The notes under the pieces: generated by a model | What the model was told of the DNA's origin: nothing | The model's input: only the letters and a program-made list of their open reading frames with translations | Database searches by the model: none | Shown: piece after piece, positions 1 through 6,548 of the stretch | How positions within the stretch are numbered: the stretch's first letter is position 1 | How the letters are laid out: every line of letters starts with the position of its first letter | Assembly: GCA_002101905.1 (NCBI GenBank) | Contig: LQPU01000028.1 | Span: 62,001-126,000 of the forward strand | Length of the DNA: 64,000 nucleotides | Direction: 5' to 3' | Origin: Mycobacterium shimoidei | GTDB lineage: Bacteria; Actinomycetota; Actinomycetes; Mycobacteriales; Mycobacteriaceae | Program-made: the position numbers and the translations under genes

Positions 1-797
1 ACGCCGCCGCCGATGCCCACCAGCAGCGCCCCGAACGAGCCGATAAACGGTCGTCGTGACCAGCCCCGGCCCGCGTCGAAGCCGTAGCGACCAGGGCCGA
101 TCAGGATGACCGCGGCCGCCGCCACGATCAGGGTGATTTCGTACTCGTGGCCGTGGGGCAAGAAATACGGGAAAGACCGCGGGTCGTGGCCCGATAGCCC
201 GGCCAACAGGCCGTTGATCAGGTAGGCCAGCGCCCCGGCGGCGGCCAGCGGGGTAAACAGCCCCAAGACCAGCAGCACGCCGGCGAGAATCTCACCGCCC
301 GCGGCGACGTAGGTGAGGATGTCGGCGTGCTGATAGCCGACGTCGGACAGTGAGTCCTTGAACCCGGCCAGACCCTGCCCGCCCCACCAACCGAACAGCT
401 TCTGCAACCCGTGGGCGATCAGCACTGCGCCCAACCCCGCCCGCAGGACCAGTTGACCGAGATCCTGGGTGCCACGCCGCCCCGCGGCCCGGATCCGCGG
501 GTCGTCTTCCTCGGCGTCCATGCCCGGAGGCATAAACATCGCATGGCGGCCGCTCTCGGGCGGCTGGACGTAGGGCAAAGGCTGTGAAGAGCCGATCGGG
601 CCGAATCCGGGCCCAGACGCTTGCGCACTCCCGCTGTCGTAGTGCGGGATCGTTGTCGTCTCGAAATCGCCTGCATAGGTGGCTGACGGCAGGTCGTCTT
701 CCGGGTCAACCAGGCTCGCGGTGGCCGGGCGTCCCGCGGCTGGCGCCGCGGAATCCTCCGGCCGTCGCCAACCTGTGTCATGCGATTGACTGGTCAC
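1..797 (-). CDS. doxX: DoxX family membrane protein (Rv3005c-like), C-terminus cut by window edge
   Basis: The frame read from a GTG at 797 has a hydrophilic, proline-rich N-terminal stretch of about 110 residues, then a DoxX region starting at GQLVLRAGLGAVLIAHGLQ with about four hydrophobic segments and the motif QKLFGWWGG. The stop lies outside the window. In M. tuberculosis the homologue Rv3005c is reported to form a membrane-associated oxidoreductase complex with SodA and SseA that links superoxide detoxification to thiol balance; I infer the same role. The GTG is chosen because it gives the short N-terminus MTSQS and begins close to the divergent lppZ promoter region. Confidence 0.85.
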   Translation of the reverse strand, partial: MTSQSHDTGWRRPEDSAAPAAGRPATASLVDPEDDLPSATYAGDFETTTIPHYDSGSAQASGPGFGPIGSSQPLPYVQPPESGRHAMFMPPGMDAEEDDPRIRAAGRRGTQDLGQLVLRAGLGAVLIAHGLQKLFGWWGGQGLAGFKDSLSDVGYQHADILTYVAAGGEILAGVLLVLGLFTPLAAAGALAYLINGLLAGLSGHDPRSFPYFLPHGHEYEITLIVAAAAVILIGPGRYGFDAGRGWSRRPFIGSFGALLVGIGGG

Positions 798-805
798 GCG
801 TGTCA

Positions 806-854
806 GGGTAAGGGCACTTCGCCCGAAATTGGGGATTTGAGGTGCCCTTTTACC
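806..854. repeat. Imperfect inverted repeat in the doxX-lppZ divergent promoter region
   Basis: The arms GGGTAAGGGCAC and GTGCCCTTTTACCC pair with a two-base bulge around a loop of 24 bases. It sits about 10 bp upstream of the doxX GTG, in the only space between two divergent genes, so it may be an operator or a leader hairpin. The sequence does not say which. Confidence 0.4.
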
Positions 855-934
855 CAACTGATGCACGCGGCTCGCGACACGCGTCCCCAGGCCGGCATAG
901 CGGGCGCGGCTGCCTTATCCGTAACCTTGCGGAC

Positions 935-2056
935 ATGCGGTTTCGGCGATCGGCTCGGGACGGGTTCGCCGCGTTGTCCGTGGCGCTGCTGGTGGTGAGC
1001 GGATGCGCCCGGTTCAACGATGCCCAGTCGCAGCCGTTCACCACCGAGCCGGAGCGCCATGCGCCGTCGACGTCGACGCCTCCTCCACCACCGCCGCTGC
1101 CCGCCAAGCCGTTCCCCAAGGAGTGCCCCGCACCGGGCGTGATGCAGGGCTGCCTGGAGAGCACCAGCGGCCTGATCATGCTCCCGGACAGCAAGTCGGC
1201 GCTGGTCGCCGAGCGCACCACCGGCGCGGTCAAAGAGGTTTCCGTCAGCGCCGAACCCAAGGTGAAAGTCGTTATCCCGGTCGACCCGTCCGGGGACGGC
1301 GGCCTGATGGACATCGCGCTGTCGCCGACCTACTCCCAGGACCGGCTGATGTACGCCTACATCAGCACCCCCAGCGACAACCGGGTGATCCGCATCGCCG
1401 ACGGCGACATTCCGAAAGACATCCTGACCGGAATACCGAAGGGCGCCACCGGGAACACCGGCGCGCTGTTGTTCACCAGCCCGACCACGCTGGTCGTGCT
1501 GACCGGCGACGCGGGCAATCCCGCGATGGCCGCCGATCCCGGGTCGCTGGCCGGCAAAGTGATCCGCATCGAACAGCCGACCACCCTCAACCAGGCCCCG
1601 CCGACGACCGCGCTGACCGGAGTGGGCGCCGGCGGCGGCCTGTGCCGGGATCCGGTCGACGAGTCCATGTATGTCGTCGACCGCGCTCCGACCGCGGACC
1701 GCTTGCAACGCATCACCAAGGACTCGAAGATCTCCACGGTCTGGACTTGGCCCGACCGGCCCGGCGTGGCGGGCTGCGCAGCCCTGGACGGCACCGTGCT
1801 GGTCAACCTGATCAACACCAAACAGACTGTGGCCGTGCATTTGGCGCCGGCCACCGGAGCGGTCACCGGCGAACCCGACGTGGTCCGCCAAGACACCCAC
1901 GCGCACGCCTGGGCGGTGCGGATGTCCCCGGACGGAAATGTCTGGGGCGCGACGGTCAACAAGACGGCCGGTGACGCCGAGAAGCTTGACGACGTGGTCT
2001 TCCCGCTCTTCCCGCAGGGCGGCGGGTTCCCGCGGGCCAACGAGGACAAGACGTAG
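935..2056 (+). CDS. lppZ: LppZ lipoprotein, PQQ/sugar-dehydrogenase-like beta-propeller
   Basis: The 373-residue product starts at ATG 935 (MRFRRSARDG), has a hydrophobic signal segment and a lipobox VSGC, so Cys24 or a neighbouring residue is the lipidation site. A proline-rich linker (TPPPPPPLP) leads to a region with repeated strand motifs typical of six-bladed soluble-glucose-dehydrogenase propellers, for example GDGGLMDIALSP and GGGLCRDPVDESMYVVDR. The length matches my recollection of LppZ (Rv3006). It should be anchored on the outer face of the membrane; no substrate is known. A longer reading from 842 is not needed because the signal peptide begins at 935. Confidence 0.88.
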   Translation: MRFRRSARDGFAALSVALLVVSGCARFNDAQSQPFTTEPERHAPSTSTPPPPPPLPAKPFPKECPAPGVMQGCLESTSGLIMLPDSKSALVAERTTGAVKEVSVSAEPKVKVVIPVDPSGDGGLMDIALSPTYSQDRLMYAYISTPSDNRVIRIADGDIPKDILTGIPKGATGNTGALLFTSPTTLVVLTGDAGNPAMAADPGSLAGKVIRIEQPTTLNQAPPTTALTGVGAGGGLCRDPVDESMYVVDRAPTADRLQRITKDSKISTVWTWPDRPGVAGCAALDGTVLVNLINTKQTVAVHLAPATGAVTGEPDVVRQDTHAHAWAVRMSPDGNVWGATVNKTAGDAEKLDDVVFPLFPQGGGFPRANEDKT

Positions 2057-2060
2057 CGAT

Positions 2061-2549
2061 TTAGGCTTCGTGGCCGGGCTCCAGGTCGGCGACATCGGCG
2101 AAGCTGACCAGATCCTCGTCAGTCGAAGGGGCGTAGGCGGCGACGGGTTCCAAAAGGTGACCGACGTGGTCGCCGACGTCGATGCGGCTCAAGGTCTTTC
2201 CGACGAACCAGCCGACCGCATCGTCGAGGATCGGCATGCCTTCTGGACCGCGGTGCCAGGCGCAGCGCGCGAATTTGTCGATGCGGTCTCCGGTTTCGCC
2301 CCCGAAGAGGCGGGCCAGGCCGATGTCGCGGCGCGACAACACATGCACCGCCAGGTGCTCGGATTGGCCGGCCACCCGGAAAGTGTGGTTCTTCCTGGAT
2401 ATCCCGACGAAGAATCTCGGTGGCCGCAGGCTGGTCTGGGTGGCGAAGCCCACCAGGCAACCTGACGGATGACCGTCGGCCTGGGTGGTGACCACGAACA
2501 TCGTGTAGTCCAGCATCGCGACCAGCCGCTCGAAACCGTCATCGCTCAT
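2061..2549 (-). CDS. Flavin reductase-like FMN-binding protein (Rv3007c-like)
   Basis: This 162-residue protein carries the flavin-reductase fold signature: TMFVVTTQADGHPSGCLVGF near the start, then PPRFFVGISRKNHTF and LAVHVLSRRDIGLARLFG. Such enzymes reduce FMN/FAD with NAD(P)H or bind F420. Start ATG 2549 is used; a GTG at 2579 would extend it by ten residues and abut the hypD stop. The gene ends four bases from the convergent lppZ stop. Because it directly follows hypD on the same strand, it is probably read from the hyp operon promoter here, unlike in species lacking hyp genes. Its reaction is unknown. Confidence 0.75.
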   Translation of the reverse strand: MSDDGFERLVAMLDYTMFVVTTQADGHPSGCLVGFATQTSLRPPRFFVGISRKNHTFRVAGQSEHLAVHVLSRRDIGLARLFGGETGDRIDKFARCAWHRGPEGMPILDDAVGWFVGKTLSRIDVGDHVGHLLEPVAAYAPSTDEDLVSFADVADLEPGHEA

Positions 2550-2581
2550 CACGTCATGATGACCGCTGGCGCCGCGCACCT

Positions 2582-3712
2582 CTAAACCCGCGCCAACCGC
2601 CGATTGACGGCGTCGCGATGGATGCGACCAAAGTTGTAATACGCCGCGCACGCCCCCTCCGGCGACACCATGCAGGTTCCGATCGGTGTCTCGGGGGTGC
2701 AGGCGGTGCCGAAAACCTTGCATTCCCAAGGCTTGAGCACACCCTTGAGTACCTCACCGCACTGGCATGCTTTCGGATCCGCGACGCGCAGGCCAGGCAT
2801 CGCGTAGCGCAGTTCGGCGTCGAAGTCGGCGAAATCGTCGGACAGGCGCAACGCACTTTGCGAGATGAAGCCCAGCCCGCGCCATTCGAAGTGCGGACGC
2901 AACGCGAACACCTTGCCCATCAACGCCAGCGCCGCGGGGTTGCCGTGTTCGGGCACCACCCGCGAGTACTGGTTCTCCACTTCGCAGCGACCCTCGCGGA
3001 TCTGGGTGAGCAGCATCGCCACCGATGCCAGAATGTCCAGCGGCTCAAACCCCGACACCACCAACGGTTTTCCGTACACCTCCGGGACAAATCGGTACGG
3101 ACGATTGCCGACCACCGTCGACACGTGCCCCGGCCCGATGAAGCCGGACAGCCGCAAGTCCGGGGATTCCAGGATGGCCTTGATCGGCGGGACGATCGTG
3201 ACGTGGTTGCAGAACACGCTGAAGTTGGTCAGACCCAGCTCGCGGGCTCGTACCAGGGTGACGGCGGTGGACGGCGCGGTGGTCTCGAACCCGATCGCGA
3301 AGAACACCACTTGCTTGTCCGGTTTGTCCGCCGCGATCTTCAGGGCGTCCAGCGGCGAGTAGACGAAACGCACGTCGGCGCCGCGCGCTTTGGCGTCGAG
3401 CAAGCTGCCGTTGGATCCGGGCACCCGCATCATGTCGCCGAAACAGGTGAAGATCACGTCCGGTTGTTCGGCCAACCACATCGCGTCGTCGACGCGGCCC
3501 ATCGGGATGACGCACACCGGGCAGCCCGGACCGTGTACCAACTCGACGTTTTGGGGCAGCAGATGTTCGATGCCGTGCCGGTAGATCGTGTGCGTGTGCC
3601 CGCCGCAGATCTCCATGAACTTGAAATGCTCCTTGTCGCCGGCCAGGCGCTCGATGGCGCCGATCAATTTCCGGGCGGCGGCCGGATCACGGAACTCGTC
3701 AAGGAATTTCAT
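2582..3712 (-). CDS. hypD: Hydrogenase maturation protein HypD
   Basis: The 376-residue product is full length for HypD. It has the N-terminal CGGHTHTIYRHG motif, HGPGCPVCVIP, the GFETTAP loop, CNHVTIVPP, and a C-terminal cysteine-rich region (CQCGEVLKG, CKVFGTACTPE, GTCMVSPEGAC) that binds the [4Fe-4S] cluster. HypD with HypC is the scaffold on which the Fe(CN)2CO unit of [NiFe] hydrogenase is assembled. The start is the ATG at 3712, 12 bp after hypC, and the stop is followed within a few bases by the flavin-reductase gene. Operon membership with hypC and hypE is clear from spacing. Confidence 0.96.
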   Translation of the reverse strand: MKFLDEFRDPAAARKLIGAIERLAGDKEHFKFMEICGGHTHTIYRHGIEHLLPQNVELVHGPGCPVCVIPMGRVDDAMWLAEQPDVIFTCFGDMMRVPGSNGSLLDAKARGADVRFVYSPLDALKIAADKPDKQVVFFAIGFETTAPSTAVTLVRARELGLTNFSVFCNHVTIVPPIKAILESPDLRLSGFIGPGHVSTVVGNRPYRFVPEVYGKPLVVSGFEPLDILASVAMLLTQIREGRCEVENQYSRVVPEHGNPAALALMGKVFALRPHFEWRGLGFISQSALRLSDDFADFDAELRYAMPGLRVADPKACQCGEVLKGVLKPWECKVFGTACTPETPIGTCMVSPEGACAAYYNFGRIHRDAVNRRLARV

Positions 3713-3724
3713 CCCGAATGCCTT

Positions 3725-3997
3725 TCAGAGAATGGACGACGAATCGAACGCGTCCATTTCGGTGGTATAAGCCTCGCCGAGCTTCTGGACGGCAGCCAAG
3801 GTGAGCAGCGCCTCGGATTCGTCGATCTTGGCCATCGCGAAGCCGACGTGCACCAGCACCCAGTCGTCAGGCTCGGGCATGTCGTCTTCGAGCAGCCGCA
3901 CCGAGATCGTGCGCTGCACACCACTGACGTCGACCTTGGCCAAATAGTTCTCCGCGTTGGTGATTTCGACGATCCGCCCCGGAATGCCAAGACACAT
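3725..3997 (-). CDS. hypC: Hydrogenase maturation chaperone HypC
   Basis: The 90-residue protein begins MCLGIPGRIVEI, the HypC signature in which the Cys after the initiator Met ligates the iron fragment and contacts HypD. It ends the conserved core with DWVLVHVGFAMAKID. An upstream in-frame start would bury this Cys, so ATG 3997 is correct. The gene lies 16 bp after hypE and 12 bp before hypD. A second, fused HypC-type domain is encoded at 5781-6548, so this operon has two HypC paralogues. Confidence 0.95.
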   Translation of the reverse strand: MCLGIPGRIVEITNAENYLAKVDVSGVQRTISVRLLEDDMPEPDDWVLVHVGFAMAKIDESEALLTLAAVQKLGEAYTTEMDAFDSSSIL

Positions 3998-4013
3998 ATC
4001 GCTTCGCTCTCTC

Positions 4014-5126
4014 TCAGCAGATCCGCGGCAGCGGGTCACCGACGAGCATGTCGACAATCCGGGTGCCGCCGAATCCGGTTCGCACTATGACGGTTTCGGC
4101 CGGTTCCGCCATGATTTCTCCTATTACGGCCGCCTGGGCGCCCAATGGGTGTGACCGGATCGCCGCCAGTGCGGCCTGCGCCTCCTCGGGTGCGACGACG
4201 GCGACGAACTTGCCTTCGTTGGCGACGTAGAGCGGGTCGATGCCGAGCAGTTCGCACGCGCCGCTGACCATCGGCTGCACCGGAAGCCGGTCCTCTTCCA
4301 GCAGGACCGCCAGGCCGCACGCCTGAGCGAGTTCGTTGCAGACGGTGCCGACACCACCGCGAGTCGGGTCACGCAGCCAGCGGGTGGACGGGGCGGCGGC
4401 CAGCAATGCTTCCACCAACGGGCTCACCGAAGCGGTGTCAGAACGGATGTCGGCTTCGATGGCCAGATCACCGCGGGCCAGCATCACCGCCATCCCGTGA
4501 TCGCCCATCGATCCGCTCAACAGCACCTTGTCACCGGGACGCACCGAAGCCGGCGAGAGCTGACGCCCTTCAGGGATGATCCCGATGCCGGTGGTGGTGA
4601 TGAAGACGCCGTCGGCCGCGCCGTTGGGCACCACCTTGGTGTCTCCGGTGACTAATTGGATCCCGGTGGCCGCGGCTGCCGCCGCCATGTCGGCGACGAT
4701 CTCTTTCAGCTCGGCGATCGCAAAGCCCTCTTCCAGCACGAAGGCAGCCGACATCCATTGCGGCACAGCGCCGGCCACTGCAAGGTCATTTGCCGTGCCA
4801 TGAACGGCGAGTTGCCCGATCGAGCCGCCCGGAAAGCGTCTGGGCTGCACCACAAAGGAATCGGTGGACATCACCATCCGCTCGCCGCCGGGCAGGGCGA
4901 GCACCGCGCCGTCACCCAGGCATTCCAGCACCGGGTTGCGGAACGCCTCCATGAACACCGCGTCGACCAGGGCCGCCGACGCCTTCCCGCCAGCGCCGTG
5001 GGCGAGTGTCACGTGCTCGTCGAGCAACCGGGGCCGACGCCGACGGAAGGTCTCGATCCGTTCGATCACCTCGCCTTCGGCGAAGCGCGGACCCGAGGCC
5101 AGGTATTCGTTCGCTGATTTCGGCAT
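4014..5126 (-). CDS. hypE: Hydrogenase maturation protein HypE (thiocarbamate dehydratase)
   Basis: The 370-residue HypE has the PurM-like ATP-binding motifs HGAGGKAS, STDSFVVQP, GTANDLAVAGA and DPTRGGVGTVCNEL, and it ends in PRIC, the C-terminal cysteine that receives the carbamoyl group from HypF and is dehydrated to thiocyanate to supply the cyanide ligands. ATG 5126 overlaps the stop of the upstream SIS gene (TGATG), which indicates translational coupling. All key residues are present, so the enzyme should be active. Confidence 0.96.
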   Translation of the reverse strand: MPKSANEYLASGPRFAEGEVIERIETFRRRRPRLLDEHVTLAHGAGGKASAALVDAVFMEAFRNPVLECLGDGAVLALPGGERMVMSTDSFVVQPRRFPGGSIGQLAVHGTANDLAVAGAVPQWMSAAFVLEEGFAIAELKEIVADMAAAAAATGIQLVTGDTKVVPNGAADGVFITTTGIGIIPEGRQLSPASVRPGDKVLLSGSMGDHGMAVMLARGDLAIEADIRSDTASVSPLVEALLAAAPSTRWLRDPTRGGVGTVCNELAQACGLAVLLEEDRLPVQPMVSGACELLGIDPLYVANEGKFVAVVAPEEAQAALAAIRSHPLGAQAAVIGEIMAEPAETVIVRTGFGGTRIVDMLVGDPLPRIC

Positions 5127-5788
5127 CAGACCCCCATCTGTTCGTGCGCCAACTGTTCGTGCACCGCGCGCCACAGCTCGTAGCCGACCAACGCCTGGGC
5201 CTCCTGAATCCGGTGCACGCTTTGGGAGCGAACGACAAAGCACGCGTCGACGTCGTCGCTCTTGGCGAACTGGCCGCCGTCGTATCCGGCGAAACCGACC
5301 GTGTACATGTCGCGCTTGCGGGCTTCGGCCAGCGCGGCCATCAAGTTGGGCGAGCTGCCGCTGGTCGACATGGCGATGGCGATGTCGCCCGGTTTGGCGC
5401 GGGCAATTAACTGCCGCGCGAATACCAGCTCGAAGCCGACGTCGTTGCCGAGCGCGGTGATGATCGCCTGATCGGCGGTGAGCGACCACGCGGGCAACGG
5501 GTCGCCGATCGGTGGTCTGGCGAACAAGCGGGCCAACGTGGTGCAGTCGGTGCAGCTGCCGCCGTTGCCGAAGGTGAACATCCGCCCCCCGGCGGCGAAC
5601 CGGCGCGCCATCTCCGCGGCGGCACTCGCCAGCAACTCGGAGTTTTCCGCGACCGTGGCGCGGCGCAACGCCAAGCTTTGCGAGGACTTGGCCTGGGCGG
5701 AGGCGGTCAGGTCGGCGAGCAGTGACTGGGAATCGTGTTCCTGCGCGTCGATGAACGGATAGAGGAAGTTGGTGGGTTCGTCAGTCAT
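5126..5788 (-). CDS. SIS-domain protein, phosphoheptose isomerase-like but without its catalytic residues
   Basis: The 220-residue protein resembles GmhA (sedoheptulose-7-phosphate isomerase): FGNGGSCTDC at residues 73-82, GNDVGFE near 114, and STSGSSPN at 141-148, the phosphosugar-binding loops. By-eye alignment with E. coli GmhA puts Leu88 at the catalytic Glu65 position and Tyr203 at the catalytic His180 position, so heptose isomerisation is unlikely. Start ATG 5788 overlaps the stop of the SIS-HypC gene, and its own stop overlaps the hypE start. The context therefore ties it to hydrogenase maturation, with an unknown ligand. An alternative start at 5803 adds five residues. Confidence 0.85.
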   Translation of the reverse strand: MTDEPTNFLYPFIDAQEHDSQSLLADLTASAQAKSSQSLALRRATVAENSELLASAAAEMARRFAAGGRMFTFGNGGSCTDCTTLARLFARPPIGDPLPAWSLTADQAIITALGNDVGFELVFARQLIARAKPGDIAIAMSTSGSSPNLMAALAEARKRDMYTVGFAGYDGGQFAKSDDVDACFVVRSQSVHRIQEAQALVGYELWRAVHEQLAHEQMGV

Positions 5789-6548
5789 CTGCGTCCACCA
5801 CATTCATGCGTCGCTCCTCCTCATCGCTTCGCTCTGCATCGTCGCCGACGCGGCTGATCGCGGTGCCGGCGTGTACCAGCACCAGCTCCCCCGCGGCTAC
5901 CGGGTCGACCAGGGTGGTGGCTATCGTCTCGACACCGCGCGCGGTGCGGACGGTGGCCGTGCCGTCGGTCGAGGCGGCCACCACCTCACCGAGCCGGCCT
6001 TCGTCACTACACGTGACGCAGACGTCGTCGTCGCACTCCGGCTTGAGCAGGCCCGGATGCTCGAAACAGACGTGCGTCAGCTCCCACAGCAGGTGGAAGA
6101 ACAGCACGAAGCCGCCGGTCGCCGGGATGCGCGGATCCGGGTCGTCGATCCACAACACGTGATCGGCCATGCCAGCGGCGGGCCGCTCACCGTTGCCGAT
6201 CCAGACGGTCGTTGCGCCCCACGCCGGGCTTCGGCGCATCACCGCCCGCACGTCCGGCTGATCGGCGCCGGCGACGGCAATCACGATGTCGCCCGGTCGC
6301 ACCGATACTCGAACCAAATCGACCAGTTCGGGCCCGGTGATGGCCACCGCGGGCAACGCGCGCTTCCCGACGATGACTGGATGGATGAACTCGACTGCGA
6401 TATGAAGCGCGTGCGGCTCCCGACCCGGCGCGATCGACCACATCGTGGCACCGGCCGCGAACCGTTTGGCCAATGCGAACGCGGTGGTGGCCAAATCGGC
6501 CATCAGCTCAGCGCCCAGCCCGCGGTCGATCGCGGTGCTCGTTGTCAT
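5781..6548 (-). CDS. SIS-like domain fused to a C-terminal HypC/HupF domain
   Basis: Residues 1-165 of this 255-residue protein have a SIS-type alpha/beta pattern (ALPAVAITGPELVDLVR, RPGDIVIAVAG, GATTVWIGNG) but no GNGGS loop. Residues about 175-234 form a HypC-like beta-barrel: CVTCSDEGRLGEVV, then AAGELVLVHAGTAISRV, which parallels the WVLVHVGFAMAKID end of the separate HypC. The N-terminal Cys of normal HypC is replaced by internal Cys177 and Cys180. The ATG at 6548 overlaps the hypF stop and the 3' end overlaps the next SIS gene. A chaperone or scaffold role in maturation is inferred; no experimental function is known to me. Confidence 0.8.
   Translation of the reverse strand: MTTSTAIDRGLGAELMADLATTAFALAKRFAAGATMWSIAPGREPHALHIAVEFIHPVIVGKRALPAVAITGPELVDLVRVSVRPGDIVIAVAGADQPDVRAVMRRSPAWGATTVWIGNGERPAAGMADHVLWIDDPDPRIPATGGFVLFFHLLWELTHVCFEHPGLLKPECDDDVCVTCSDEGRLGEVVAASTDGTATVRTARGVETIATTLVDPVAAGELVLVHAGTAISRVGDDAERSDEEERRMNVVDADD

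Noticed and set aside
803..2095. 430-codon reading frame on the minus strand
   Set aside because: It is antisense to lppZ, which has a signal peptide, a lipobox and family-length match; the frame has low-complexity, arginine/glycine-rich sequence.
3725..4057. Longer hypC reading from 4057
   Set aside because: It would bury the essential Cys2 of HypC; the MCLGIPGR start at 3997 is correct.
2618..4090. 490-codon reading frame on the plus strand
   Set aside because: It lies opposite hypD and hypC, whose catalytic motifs are intact; the translation is compositionally biased.
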